A stretch of 64,000 nt of DNA from Micropterix aruncella (Eukaryota > Arthropoda > Insecta > Lepidoptera > Micropterigidae). The notes beneath the pieces were generated by a model, which saw nothing but the letters and a program-made list of their open reading frames with translations, was not told the origin of the DNA and made no database searches. Positions 50,166 to 61,766 of the stretch are shown in pieces. Location of the stretch: the NCBI GenBank assembly GCA_944548615.1, contig OX155961.1, positions 28,492,414-28,556,413 of the forward strand. The letters run 5' to 3'. Made by a program: the position numbers and the translations under genes. Numbering within the stretch: position 1 is the stretch's first letter; every line of letters starts with the position of its first letter.

Positions 50166-50300
50166 AAAATAATATAAACAAAACGAAATACAATTTTTAC
50201 CTCGTCAATATTGTAACACCCAACGTTTCGGCGATGCTGAAGCACCGTTTTTCAGCGTAGACAGGTCTACCCTAGACAACTCAGTGATAAATCAAAGTAG
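50166..50300 (-). mobile_element. diverged Penelope-like 3' tail (minus)
   Basis: Reverse complement: CATCGCCGAAACGTTGGGTG, TTACAATATTGACGAGGTAA and TCGTTTTGTTTATA parallel the tails at 36549-36945 (CACCGAAACGTCGGG, CACGCGGTAAATTCGTTTT). A different subfamily. Confidence 0.5.
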
Positions 50301-50379
50301 CCTACAACAGCGCGTGTGGCGATAATTTGCCGCGCTAGTTCTGATATATTTCAGAAATACCAGCCTTATCAAAAAGTTA

Positions 50380-50790
50380 AAAAATCGGTTGTGTAACCAT
50401 TAAACTTTCCCGGCAAGTAGCCAAGGACTTATGGAAAGTTTTTGAGGGTGATGATCATTCGGGAAGGAGGTTGACCTGATTGAAAGGGGTAGTAGGCGAA
50501 GAGCACGAATAGTGGGAATGCAACGAATTAATCACGTTAGATTCATCGTTTACGCAAATATATTTTTCAACTCTTGTCATGACAACTGAATCATGCCTAC
50601 ATGCTAAATTTCAGATCAATCAGGCTAATCTTTTGAGCGCTATCGTGGGGGAATACACACAGACACACATACAGACTTCCATCTAGAAATGGTCTAAATC
50701 TTCTCAGGGTCTCAAAATGATTAATTCACCTCGAAAAAAAAATTTACGCGCTCGCAAACAATACTTTCCCTTCTTGTTGGACGTAAAACG
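50380..50790 (+). repeat. dispersed repeat family C, plus copy
   Basis: Module 1 at 50385-50425 and module 2 at 50555-50790, in the same order as 23380-23930. The pyrimidine tract is missing here. Confidence 0.65.
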
Positions 50791-50829
50791 TAAAATACAG
50801 AAATTTAAGTTTAAGGCTACTCTTCAAAA

Positions 50830-51410
50830 TAAATCAAAATATCTCCTTTACAACGTCCTCGATAACCCTACTTCGCCCTTCTATCTCAATTAGAAATTCC
50901 ACCCTTTAGGTGACCATGGCCTTCCATTTTAATCAATCCGGAATAATACACTCGCCATTCTGTTACATCACTCTTCTGTTTACAGCTACGTACTCTTTTA
51001 CGATCCATTCTGCTCGTTTATGGAATCAGCTCTCACACTCTGTTAGGCATGCACCTTCGTTACTCAGTTTCAAAAAGTTTTAAAGAAACATTTGCTTACA
51101 CACAGCCACTAACCAAACACCTCCCCTTATCCTCTACTTTATCCTTCCTTGAGCAAACATAGTAAAAAAAGGTATATTGTAACATTAGCCTAATTATTAA
51201 CATATACATGTATTAGTTCGTTTTAAATTTAACTTTATTACTGTACGATGACCATTAAAAATTTGTTTCTCAAATAGTTGAATATAAGATGTCGCTAGAG
51301 TGATAACTCCGTCATTTTTGCATAAATAGATGTATAAAACCAATGTAATCATCCCTTTGTAATGTTGTATTTTTTTAAGCATAATAAAGTTATTTTACTC
51401 TATTCTATTG
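50830..51410 (+). pseudogene. LINE C-terminal remnant and 3' UTR
   Basis: 50985-51085 translates to FTIHSARLWNQLSHSVRHAP then SLLSFKKF, the post-RT signature of CR1/jockey-like elements. The 3' end is TAATAAAGTTATTTTACTC near 51380-51400. Broken by stops and truncated. Confidence 0.6.
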
Positions 51411-52471
51411 CTTTGTTAGAGTTCTCTATTATGAGTAACGAAATATAGAGGCGTTGCACGGTAATCGGCTTAGAGCAAGTGCTTAATCGGCCGGATGACG
51501 ACATCCAGAGTGAAAGTAACTATCAGCGAGCTCCGGATACAAAGGCAAACGTTAATCGAGTCACACAACAATCGACGTCAAAGGAGAGAAAGAGGGGCTG
51601 CCTAGCGAATGAACGGATAACCCTATCCCGAGTACCCGCATTGTTGATTCGATAACGTTTTCTAAACAAGGGCGTAGTGGGCAGGATGCCAGCGAACCGA
51701 TCAATCTACCAATAGATGTGTAGAATGTGATAAACCATCCCAGACTGAACCTACAATGAAATACAATGAAACCGCAAACTTAGTGTTGGCGAAATTGTAA
51801 ATAAACTTTACCCAAGCGCAGTTTTATTGCACAATAATAGATAGCGCAGACGTCGATTTAAAACGTAATGTCGATCAATCAACTGAGAACAATGTAGTCT
51901 TATTAGCTTAGTTGAAATCCGGAAGCCGTACCCGACCAGTCTGCTCGATTAGCGAACTGTCAGCGAGATCGTAGAATAGCAGTCTTTCACCGCAGAAAAT
52001 GCCATATACCTACTTCCGTATCATATCCTTTCGTCATAGGGCTACACTGAGAAAAATATAACGCTATATACACGGAAATACGCATGTTTCAAGAGGGATA
52101 ACGTATATATCATGTAATGTGGTACGTAAGTATGATTAACATGACGCGTAACTGTGTAGTTAACATGTCACCGGCATGGTAAATACACCGCACATACATT
52201 ATGGCGCACAACGAGATCTTGCGTTTACCATGACAGCATTTTATTAGATACGTAAAGTAAAGTAGAGTCAGTTACAAGAAACATGTTGAAATTACATTAT
52301 ACCGTTATTTTCGTATTACCCGTACGGAGCACTAAAATATATAATCGAGTATCGGAGGTTCAATAAAATTCTTTGCAATTCAACAAACTTACTATTGAAA
52401 CTTCATTATTCTGTATAGAACAATAAGCACAAAACGACATTGTATCAACAAATCCAATATTTATCTCAGTG
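51411..52471. other. no recognisable gene
   Basis: Closer to balanced base composition than neighbours but no frame above 60 codons with recognisable content. Confidence 0.45.
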
Positions 52472-52473
52472 TA

Positions 52474-52979
52474 GGTTTACACTTGCGTCGTACTTGTCGC
52501 TTAGTACCTGTCACTTAGTAGTAGGTACTTGTCGCTAACCATCTTAGTGGTCGCGATAAGTAACCGTTTATACGTTGGTATTAGCAGAAAGGTATTAGTG
52601 ACACGATCTCCGTTCAAAATGGACACCACCACCGCCTTATTTATCATAGGATTTACATTCCTGGATGAATTGTTTACTTGTTTCGGAATTCCACCTTTCA
52701 TCAGTCATAATCACAAAATTAACTTAGCAAATGCGAGAAACGCTTGTGTTTACTTGTCATTTCAACTTGTCACTAACCCTTGCCGCGTTGTTCACACGAA
52801 TCACAAGCGACAAGTGCTCAGTAATTTGTGGTGGGTGAATCGCTTAGTAAATAGGATCGGCTTCTATTCACTAGCACTGGCAGTTTCACCAATACTGAGA
52901 ACTAACCCTAAGCGCTAACACGCAAGGTATTAGTGCAAGCGACAAGTACTTGTAATTAGCTACTAAGGCCGTGTAAACC
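52474..52979. mobile_element. 506-bp MITE with TA target site
   Basis: GGTTTACAC at 52474 is complemented by GTGTAAACC at 52971-52979, with TA immediately outside both ends. Subterminal regions are filled with ACTTGTCGCT variants in both orientations (for example 52491, 52526, 52803, 52939), resembling multiple transposase-binding sites. The 130-codon plus frame inside (52529-52918, including MDTTTALFIIGFTFLDELF) might be a relic of a transposase N-terminus but has no motif I can name. Confidence 0.7.
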
Positions 52980-52984
52980 TAGCA

Positions 52985-53310
52985 TAAGGCGCCTGAGTAA
53001 TCGGGCGCCTCGCGAGACACCTGGCGTAGGGCGGGCAGCCCTGCGATGGCACACCCAGAAAGCCGGGCCAATGATCGAGGCTCGCCAGGAGCTCCGAAGT
53101 CATTGCCCAGCGGAAGACGTCACCTGCCTTAAACATGGCTCCTTGACTGAACCACGAATAAAAGGACCTCTTTAGAGTCATGGATATATTTTATGATATG
53201 TCATGGATATATTTAATATATGAATATATTTTATGGATTTGATATGTAGATATATGGATATATTTCATATATGGATACATTTCATGATAGGACACGGTAA
53301 ATTAGTCATG
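52985..53310. repeat. GC-rich patch then GGATATAT minisatellite
   Basis: GGCGCCTGAGTAATCGGGCGCC (with a one-base bulge) forms a hairpin at about 52988-53009. 53180-53310 repeats CATGGATATATTTTATGATA-like units irregularly. Confidence 0.6.
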
Positions 53311-53407
53311 GATATATGGCACAATACTTCAGAATGTCACTAGTACTAAACCACTAGTTTATTTTCGCGCAACTTATTCGCCTCCGCACAGGTTGGCAGT
53401 GAAAGTG

Positions 53408-53830
53408 GACGTTTTTTTTTTTTTTTTATTGTTGCAGGAGGGGAAACTCTCATGGGCACCCTGTGACTGTGTACTGTCGGACTCTTACCGACTAAAACCA
53501 CTCCTGCCTCCTGGCGTCGACGTACCTGCCTTTCGGCCTACCATCGGCGTTTTTCGTCATTTATTTCTCTACATTCTCGTCATTTTCCTTTATTTTTATT
53601 AGTTTTCCCATGCATTCTTGGACCATTCTCCATCCCTCTTTTGACTCCAGCATTACTGCGGCTACGCCGTCCACACAAATGATTCTTCCTGCTTTTGCCT
53701 GCAACTCATTTCTTTCTGTAAAAAAGAGAAAGTGGACTGTCAGATTGATTAAACGCCAACCTTGCAATATCCGGGATTTTCTTGAGCGGTGTTGAAAAAT
53801 GACCGTTGCGCCGGAAGGTCGATTTCCAAT
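53408..53830 (-). pseudogene. LINE-like 3' fragment (minus) with poly(A)
   Basis: A T homopolymer at about 53411-53426 would be the poly(A) tail on the minus strand. Upstream on that strand are GGAGTGGTTTTAGTCGGTAA, GAGTCCGACAGT, and a frame (53561-53767) reading ELQAKAGRIICVDGVAAVML, KEGWRMVQECMG. Looks like a truncated retroelement; family unsure. Confidence 0.45.
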
Positions 53831-53888
53831 AAAATACTGCTTTGGTGTTGCCCGTTTATTGAGCCACCGACCGGTTACATACTGTTTT

Positions 53889-54166
53889 CAATGACTTATT
53901 TATTTTTTTATTTGTTGAGTGGGGATTTTCTAATGTCTTTATGAGCGTTGTAACACTGCGACCATTGCTGATCTATTGTGTTCGCCACCTACTATAGCTC
54001 TGCGCTAAGCCTTGTGTCATTTAAGAACCGCAGCAGGCTTTTGGCGCCAAATTGTTTTACCTCCTCATGTTGGAGATAATAACCACCCAAGTGGGTGTAT
54101 CTTTTACGCATCAGCGGGCCACACTCGCACATGAGGTGCTGGGGAGTTTCCTCTGCTTTTCAATGA
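53889..54166 (-). pseudogene. LINE C-terminal remnant (RNase H-tail type)
   Basis: The minus strand reads AEETPQHLMCECGPLMRKRY, HLGGYYLQHEEVKQFGAKSL, LRFLNDTRLSAEL, a C-terminal tail I associate with RNase H-bearing non-LTR elements. The same tail is at 59402-59605. Ends in an A-rich 3' region. Confidence 0.75.
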
Positions 54167-54830
54167 CTTTAATACTAGTTCGTATTTTCACTATGAACTA
54201 TGTTACAATATTAGAACTGAGTTAGAATCTTGATTTACCGACGAGCACAAGAATGAGGAGTATCAGTCACGGCGTCTAATATTATTATCAAACTGAAACT
54301 AACAAACTTTGAAACTTACAGTGGAAGAATTTACTAAGAAGTGGTTGTACCTTTAACTAGTGAGGGGTTGATACATCGATAACATATTAACTCACCGCAA
54401 CTTAGACGTGTTTTCAAGAAAGCAAGAACTCACGCCGTTTCCAATTATAACAGATTCGCGTAATAACACGATCGATCGAAACTAAACGAAGTTTAATATT
54501 CATTAAATTACACGATCGACTACACTGTTTATTCAGGTCATCATTATTATTAAAATCACTCGCTCCACCACACGGTTTATTGCTTAACGGCCGAAACGAC
54601 GGGGACGTATGTTTGGAATACGGAATAATATATTACAGACGTGACCAGTTTACATCATTTACAATTTAATATTGGCGTTAAATATATGTATAAGTTTACA
54701 TCGTGGTGATAGCGTTTTATCTAGATTTACCGGTTAATTAATTTCCATAATCAGTAATTGAATATATTTTCACAATTCGACAAAGCACATTTCTAAAAAG
54801 GCCTAAAGGTATTAACACTATTTAATAATA
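54167..54830. other. no recognisable gene
   Basis: AT-rich; CGATCGA motifs near 54470-54520; nothing supportable. Confidence 0.45.
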
Positions 54831-54925
54831 CAGTACTCCCTCTATAATCCGGCCCTTCATTTAACCGGCCATCCCAGCTACCCAGCGTTTTTATACCGGC
54901 AACTACCAAGCTCGGTAATATCAGG
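54831..54925 (+). mobile_element. pogo/Tigger-like terminal fragment
   Basis: CAGTACTCCCTCTATAATCC preceded by TA resembles a pogo-type terminus (recalled). Followed by GGCC..AACCGGCC blocks. No matching right end was found. Confidence 0.4.
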
Positions 54926-55002
54926 CTAAAGTGGAGGCAAGTGACTGCTTGTCGCGGGGCCAATGATCGTTGTGCGCGACATATGTATCTACTTTCTCTT
55001 TC

Positions 55003-55482
55003 TTAAGTCGGGTATCCTGCTCGTGTTTTTCGAAACAATACACAAAAAAACATTATACAAAAACGATTGTTTTTAAACACAAGCTGTCTACTGCGTCTAG
55101 AAATGTTTCATGTTTAAACATACATTTTGTGTGTAGATATCCAAAAGAGTTTCAACGAGGAAGACGTACTTTTAGTTTTAGCAATATAGACGTAATATCG
55201 GGGAGAAGAAACAACTTGAATTCATTGTCGATTTCTTATTACAAAGAGATAACTAAACAATATAACCTTTAAAAACCGTTTTCACTGACAGTTCTGCGCA
55301 TGCGCGCAGGGGTTGAAAATAAAACATCCCTTCCCCTTCACCCGCGCGGGAAATGTTTTCCAAGTGACATGGGAAACAAAAACATTATGTTTGCATACAC
55401 AAATGTGTATGGCCACGCCTCGAAACAAATCGATGTTTTTGTGTATTGTTTCGAAAAAACATGCGCAGGAGACCCAGCTTTA
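55003..55482. mobile_element. TIR element of about 480 bp
   Basis: 55003-55048 (TTAAGTCGGGTATCCTGCTC then GTGTTTTTCGAAACAATACA) pairs with 55433-55482 inverted, with small differences. Interior frames (54970-55272, 55300-55590) cross the ends and have no domain. The centre contains a TGCGCATGCGCGCA near-palindrome. Confidence 0.55.
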
Positions 55483-55509
55483 TGCAACTCTGCTTCGTGT
55501 TGTGCTAGC

Positions 55510-55660
55510 TCGCTAACGTGCCTCGCTGTATGGCGTTGGTCTCTGACGGGCATGTTGGCAAAGCTAGACAGTAGATCATCCCACGACTGAAAGAACGATC
55601 ACATATCGTTATACTAGCATGGGGTGACGGGTTTGCCCGACACCGCCTCACTATTTTTAT
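55510..55660 (+). repeat. family A fragment
   Basis: GTTGGTCTCTGACGGGCATG, TAGATCATCCCACGACTGAA, AGAACGATCA and TGACGGGTTTGCCCG match 46240-46380. Confidence 0.7.
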
Positions 55661-55789
55661 CAGTGTAATTGTGTGTGTTTGCAGTGCTGCAATAATGTAG
55701 TGTATAATTCATATTTACATACATATATGTAAACAATATAATACAAAATTTTAACAAATATAAACCGACTTCAAAATTTTTATAACAGC

Positions 55790-55924
55790 CATGTCACAGG
55801 GAAACTTAGAACGGGCTGTCGTAATTGAATGCATATACAAAATTTCGTGTCTGTGTTGTGGACAGTTGAGAATTTCCCTCGTCGGGGGCCAACCCTAGGT
55901 GCAGCAGCCATGTCATATTGAACC
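55790..55924 (+). repeat. tandem duplication interrupted by a LINE
   Basis: GCCATGTCA(C/T)A(G/T)..GAAC and GGCTGTCGTAATTGAATGCA..AAATTTCGTGTCTGTG form a unit of about 115 bp. The second unit continues after the LINE at 56686-56740 (GGCTATCATAACTGAATGCG). Confidence 0.7.
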
Positions 55925-56685
55925 GTAGAACAATAATAATAATAATAATAATAAAACTCTTTATTCTTAAGAAAAGGCGAGCTTATTGCCTGCAGGCAAT
56001 ATTTTAGAGCTAACCTATACTATTGTAAGAACATTATTTGCGAGTAGACTACATAACTTAACCTATATAAAGAGTATGACAAATAAAATAGAGGAGGATA
56101 GAAAGAAGTATATACTTTACTCTTTGTGGGCACAGATTTGCCTCATCAAAATAATCTAACACCTATAAGGACGCTAAAGTTTTAAAAGGAGGGGGATGGG
56201 AGAAAAAAGGGAATTTATCTGGAGGATTTCAAATGCTCTCTGAGTCTGTTTTTAAAAGTTGTTATGCTTGGCGCGGTTCTCACATTTTTCGGCAAAGCAT
56301 TCCAAAGACGGGCTCCATGCACGGTGAAAGAGAATGAGAAGAAGTCACTGCTGTGACTAGGGATAGAGAGTAGCAGGTTGTTTTTTGATCTCAGAGGGCG
56401 TTCATGAGCCGATAGTGCAGTAAATCTGCCGGTAAGATAATTGGGAGCGACGCCATCCAAGATCTTGAAAAGCATACAGAGAACTCGCATGTCTCTTTTC
56501 TCCCGGGTCGACAGCCAGTGAAGCTTCTCTCTGTACTCCGTGATGTGGTCAAATTTTCTGAGGCCATGGATATACCGAATGCAAACATTTTGGAGACGCT
56601 CAACTTTGGTGGATAACTCCTCTGTGAGGTCGAGAAATGCGACATCTCCATAATCCAGAAGGGGGAGGAGAGCAGACTGACAAGA
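55925..56685 (-). pseudogene. 5'-truncated LINE with intact RT C-terminal frame
   Basis: The minus frame ending at 56215 reads LLPLLDYGDVAFLDL, VERLQNVCIRYIHGLRKFDH, EYREKLHWLSTREKRD, LFKILDGVAPNYL, HSSDFFSFSFTVHGARLWNA and LPKNVRTAPSITTFKNRLRE: the post-catalytic part of a CR1/jockey-like RT. 3' UTR with GCTAAAATATTGCC-type end and a (TTA)n tail (55928-55950). AGAAC flanks both sides as a short target duplication. Same family as 24785-25382, less damaged. Confidence 0.85.
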
Positions 56686-56739
56686 ACAGGCTATCATAAC
56701 TGAATGCGTATACGAAATTTCGTGCCTGTGCTGTTGATC

Positions 56740-56970
56740 GTTGATCGTTGATCAAATATCAATGAATTAACATAAATATATTGTGTTTAGTGTCAAATAA
56801 ATGGTCCGATTTTAGTACATTCCGGAAGTATGTAAGTATCTATATGGATAATTACACGGACCACAAATATTTCTTAAAAAACCGTAAAAAAATTATTATA
56901 AATACAGTAATTCACTTTTGGTAACTGCGGTCGTGTTTTTTAATACTTTTAACATATTTACCGATGTTTC
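56740..56970 (+). repeat. dispersed repeat family I, plus copy
   Basis: Matches 2520-2755 (AGTGTCAAATAAATGGTCCG, ACATTCCGGAAGTATG, GTATCTATATGGATAA, CAGTAATTCACTTTTGGTAA). GTTGATCGTTGATCGTTGAT precedes it. Confidence 0.65.
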
Positions 56971-57009
56971 GTTTATATTATATTCAAGTGTCTGAAATAA
57001 TTTATTCAA

Positions 57010-57190
57010 TAAAGTATTTGATTTGATTCGAAAATGAGCCAATCACATCAACACAAAATCAAATTCGGTGTGAATTACATCGACCAAAAATAGTGAAGCC
57101 TTAAGATGATATAAATAAGGGATGTAACATTAGCGTCACTAACGTAAGTTATGTTACATCCCTAAACCTTAAGGGATGTAACATAACTTC
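57010..57190 (-). repeat. family E, minus copy, with an 18-bp-arm hairpin
   Basis: 57010-57140 is the reverse complement of 49330-49480. A perfect hairpin follows: AAGTTATGTTACATCCCT (57146-57163) against 57172-57189 with an 8-nt loop; GGGATGTAACAT occurs once more just upstream. Confidence 0.7.
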
Positions 57191-57277
57191 TTTTAGTTAG
57201 GACTTTTTCTATGGTAAATCATATTATTAGATTTTAAGATATTTGTTGGATATTTCTTTGTACACAAAAAACTGAGT

Positions 57278-57399
57278 TGAAAATTATCTACAACGTTTTC
57301 GATTTAAGCCTTGATAACCTAGGAAAAGCATTTCTAATCAAGTTCAACGTTCGAATATTTAGATTTTCCTCAGTAAAAAAAAGTTGTAGATAATTTTCA
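57278..57399. repeat. 17-bp perfect inverted repeat
   Basis: TGAAAATTATCTACAAC (57278-57294) is exactly complemented at 57383-57399, with 88 bp between. Could bound a tiny MITE. Confidence 0.8.
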
Positions 57400-57984
57400 T
57401 GTACGTTTTCCACGTAGAATAACCTTCTGATCATAAAATCTTGTAATATACAAAAGAGGCTTTGAGCTGTGCTAAACCTTTCCATTATGGTTAGTGCATT
57501 TACTAAACTAAAACTCCAGAAGTAATTAAGATTTAAAATTAATTAATAATCATGTTACATCCCGCAAAATGTCCTAGTAATAAAGCAGTACATCTCTCTG
57601 CTTATAATAATATATAAAGATCTGAGCGAAACTCCGAAGTTTTCGAAGAGATTACTCGACTGTCACACGTTGCTCAGAAATTGGAGCGTACAAAGTTCCT
57701 GAGACGAGATTGCATCGGCAAACCTGATTATGCTTGAGATAAAAGCATCAGGGAATCTAAAATCTAATTTTAAACTCATCAGTCCGTATTTGCTGTTTGT
57801 GGGGGTAGGTAGAATAAAGTGTCGTTTCTCCTGCGCCAGTGTCAATTGGAGTTAGTGAGATAATCAGCAAACACATGACATACCTATTTAAATCGATTAT
57901 TTGAGAAACAACACTTGTCACATTTTTTTCTAGTTCCACTTTTTAATGCGGCTTTATTCTCAATGCCTAAATGCATCTTCCCAG
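57400..57984. other. no recognisable gene
   Basis: Overlapping minus frames at 57663-57939 show no known domain. Confidence 0.4.
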
Positions 57985-58880
57985 GAAAGTTCAAGTTCAA
58001 ATTCAAGTTCTTTATTGTGTGAATTATTAAAAAACATACAATGTTTAAGTAACAAACTGCCCAAAGAGCATACAACATTTCGTTTTAAAAGAAACCATAA
58101 AGTAGAAGCTATATAAGGCGCAATCAACAAGTAGTAAAACTAAAACCATCAACAATTAAAATAATCGATATCAGAAATGATCAAACAAAAGCAGTAATCA
58201 TCAATAATCAGATAATCAATCAACCTAATTTTTATATTAAATTTTATATTATAATCAATCAAACTAATTAACTAACTAACATAACTAAAACAATCAATAA
58301 AATAATTAATTCAAGCTAAAACAACAAATGAAATAATCAGTACCCTGTTTCATTTATTCAGTACCCAGTTCAAAAAAAAAGCTATACGACGAAGCTATTC
58401 CTGTTTGAAAATAAAGACGTAAAAAGATTCTATGACGAGATCTTCAGATTGAATACCCGCGACCAAGATATAAACTCTGATGAGGATTAATAGATTTAGG
58501 GATGTAGACTAAGTACATACATGGTTGTAATAATTTAGTATGTTTAAGGCATAAGAAAAATGAATAAATCCATATTAATAATTATATCTAATTATATTTT
58601 TTTTCATTTATTTGCGAAACAACAAAAGTCCAGCAATTTTGATAGACTACTTAAAAAATGGCCTCTTAGATGATACACATGATATTCAGTTTTTAGCCTG
58701 TCCTGGAAAAATGACCCCACTGAACTTATGTTGTTTCTAAAATAACCGATTCATTTGTGGTTAGTAGTACGAACGACTGCATTGTCAAGAAGACGCCTGT
58801 CTTCTATAGCTCCTGCAGAAATATTGTTAAGCCGAAATAGGTATGGTCTATGTTTGAAATAATCTGTTTAGATTTTTTCA
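57985..58880 (-). pseudogene. probable retroelement 3' region (minus), family unknown
   Basis: The 3' end on this strand is AATAAAGAACTTGAATTTGA (57990-58012 complement), a typical non-LTR terminus. Far upstream, 58749-58872 on the minus strand reads YFKHRPYLFRLNNISAGAIE, DRRLLDNAVVRTTNHK and a stop, which looks like real coding sequence but which I cannot assign. Whether the two belong together is unclear. Confidence 0.35.
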
Positions 58881-58929
58881 TGTTAAATCAGTGAAATAAT
58901 TACATTTTTTAACAAGATATTATAATTAG

Positions 58930-59064
58930 CAGATAAGTAAATTTGTCAATCTGTTTTAATAACAGGTAATTGTGAGAGACATAGTTTTACGCATTACACC
59001 ATAAATGTACCACCACAATTTCGGACAATTAAAATATTTCTATTTCTATTTCTATTTCTAATAG
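58930..59064 (+). repeat. LINE 3' end with (TTTCTA)n tail
   Basis: ATTTCGGACAATTAAAATA followed by ATTTCT repeats at 59037-59062, the tail style of truncated non-LTR copies. Confidence 0.5.
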
Positions 59065-59400
59065 CCATTCTTCTTCGTAATATATATGTTTTGTATTCGG
59101 TAGCAGACGTTTAGTCCACTGACTTCAGTCCAACTAGTCGACCGTCGCGTCGCACCTAACCCATTAATGAAATGCTATGATAATATGGTTTCATGGTAAC
59201 CCTAGAAGCCTCTTCTTAACGTGTATCTTTCTTTGAAACACGTATGTTAGTCATCATACATACCTAAGAATGAGAGTTAACACTACTTTATAAGATGCAT
59301 AATTTTACATATACGGAAATACCGGAGTACCTGCCCCGTTCGTTCTGCGTATACCTACACCATTGATTATATAGCGTGTTGGATTGATAAAAATCGTACT
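59065..59400. other. no recognisable gene
   Basis: Nothing supportable. Confidence 0.45.
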
Positions 59401-59401
59401 A

Positions 59402-59605
59402 TTTTATTTTTTTTTATTTGTTGTGTGGGGTTTTTCTAAGGTATTTATGAGCATTGTAACACTGCGACCATTGCTGATCTATTCTGTTCACCACCTGGTA
59501 TAGGTCTGCGCTAAGCCTCGTATCATTTAAGAACCGCAACAGGCTTTTGGCGCCATATTGTTTTACCTCCTCAGGTTGGAGGTAGTGATCACCCATGATC
59601 TTCAA
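59402..59605 (-). pseudogene. LINE C-terminal remnant, second copy
   Basis: The minus strand reads DHYLQPEEVKQYGAKSLLRF, LNDTRLSADLYQV, as at 53889-54166, followed by an A-rich tail (T-run 59404-59417). Strongly 5' truncated. Confidence 0.75.
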
Positions 59606-59999
59606 TACGATGTTTTATTTAAATAATTACAAATTAACAATAAATTCAAATAACGACATGGCGTCAACAGAGGTGGGAATATTTTTGCTGTCATATTATC
59701 TTCAGAAATACGTGGTTATCATAAATGTAAAAATATGTAGCTACATCGAGCCCTTGGCGTGTTAGTTTTGCCTGCATCTGAAAATAAATTGATTTGCGGT
59801 TAAACAGTCCGTAAGCAACATTTTTGCGATGGATTAAAAGCATAAGAAGAAAAGTGTCTACATGGTGTTCGGTCCTTAAAATACCTATTTTAAAGGGCTG
59901 ATAATAAATATCAGATTAAACCAGAAGAATAATAAACCCTTTTCGACATAATTGGATTAGTTTAATTTTGTATGAATATTCTTTTTCACGAAATTGACA
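59606..59999. other. no recognisable gene
   Basis: AT-rich intergenic sequence. Confidence 0.45.
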
Positions 60000-60130
60000 A
60001 TTTGAAATAAATAAGTGTCTAAAATGCTCTAATTCTTCTCTGTATAACATAATTATTTATTATTTAAATGTAATATAATGTCCATGATGTGATAAGTCGG
60101 GCTTTGTATGATTTATTTAATAAAGAGCTT
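60000..60130 (+). repeat. LINE 3' end
   Basis: ATAAGTCGGGCTTTGTATGA..TTAATAAAGAGCTTTAAATT and an AATTT-rich end match the style of truncated LINE termini. Confidence 0.45.
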
Positions 60131-60204
60131 TAAATTTAATTTAATTGAAATATAACTCTCGACAGATGATGATTTTATAAGAAATCTTAACGTCTATATA
60201 AAAT

Positions 60205-60583
60205 TATAATCGTTAGATTATATAACTATACCGGAGTAAATAACGTACTCCCACGTATATGTCGTCTGTATAAAAAATTTCATCTTGACAATCGCATCGA
60301 TATATTTCATGATAGTTTATGCTCCTTCAAAGCGTCCCTCTTTAAAATACTGTAATTCTGGTATTTTTTGTTTTTTTCCTTTTTTTATACGTATTTTTTT
60401 AAAAATTCAACCATTGTTCATGCATTGTGCTAATTGTGTACTCATATCAAAAGGATATTGATGTAGTCATGTAACTGTAGTATATATATATATGTCACTG
60501 TATGTGTTGTCAATATTCTGTTTGGGTACCAAATAAAATAAAATAAAATAAAAATAACGTTCTAATATAATCTAACGATTATA
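60205..60583. repeat. 18-bp inverted repeat flanking a LINE 3' end
   Basis: TATAATCGTTAGATTATA (60205-60222) is exactly complemented at 60566-60583. The interval ends with a LINE-like terminus and (AAAAT)n tail (60530-60555). Confidence 0.65.
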
Positions 60584-60724
60584 TAGGAATTTTAGATTTC
60601 TAAAACATAAATTGATTATCTACTTAAAGTTGGCATGCTTTTTCTGCCGGATTTTAATGTTATATCTTATTCATACTAACTGACTTTATAGACGATTTTA
60701 ATAATAGTTTTATATTTTTTAGCG

Positions 60725-60810
60725 CAAAACATGTATTGCCATGTTTCACAGGTAAGGTTAGCTGTAAGATTTGTGTAAACAAATAAAGCTTTTTATTATT
60801 GCTATTAGTA
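60725..60810 (+). repeat. LINE 3' end of the 24785/55925 family
   Basis: AGGTTAGCTGTAAGATTTGTG..AAATAAAGC(TTTTTATTATT) parallels the complement of 24800-24870. Confidence 0.55.
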
Positions 60811-61766
60811 TTATATTTTTTTTGTTTTTTCGTAAAATATCATTTAGCGACTTTAAGAAAAATATATACGATGTGCGCTAACGTAAGATACACAAACTTA
60901 TGCCAATTAATATACAGAATAGCACCCACGGCGATATTAACACAAAATCCTCACAGCCACCACTGTGTAAAACGTCCCCTAGGCGTAGTTTCGTCGTAAC
61001 CATTGTAAATCGTGTTGTTTTTAGAGGCATCTGTCGCAAGGCAGCAAAACACTTCACCGCCGCGCCGCACCGCGCCTCTAAGAAATGAACACATTTTGTA
61101 CAAATGGAAACACTAATGAATGTTAGCAAAACCTATTTGGGAGCAGACGCTTCATGCAGCTATGGCGCACAGTATTTCATTTTATACAAGCTTAATGCTA
61201 TAAAGTCATCGTAGAATAGTTTAACCTGTTAACTGAGCATAACGTAAATATACGTCAAACGTAAACAGTATCGAGTACGGGTAGGACGTATAGAAAGGCC
61301 CTAGAAATATATTATTATATTCTCTCTTTGAACAGGCGAAACTTGTATTTTCATTTAACGTCGTAATGTACTGTCGTCTTTAGCATTAGTCTAGACCGTC
61401 ATTAGTAACCATCTATTATGCTTATTCCTACTTTTTCTTAATATTGGTATTTGTGTATGGTTGGAATACTCCATAAAGTTGGACCGCATAAATTTGACAG
61501 CTTAGAAAATGACCAATTCAATAGTTTTTACGATGCATCGATCCAATTATGATAAAAGATTAAAATTTTCAAGGAGAAAATAGGAGAAGTATCAAGGTCC
61601 AGACACAATTTTACTTGTCCTTTTTCATTGTACATGCCCTTATTCAATTTATATGAACTTTTTGAATACTTGAAATGATATTACCTAATTTATTATATAT
61701 TTTTCTAATTTCTAACGAAATAATCAAAACAATATAATACTTTGAGCTGCCCTTGCTTGTCGAAAA
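60811..61766. other. no recognisable gene
   Basis: A slightly CpG-rich patch at 60950-61080; the minus frame there (60878-61129) has no recognisable domain. Confidence 0.4.

Noticed and set aside
52529..52918. 130-codon frame in the MITE as a functional gene
   Set aside because: It overlaps subterminal repeats of the element and has no recognisable domain; kept only as a note on the MITE.
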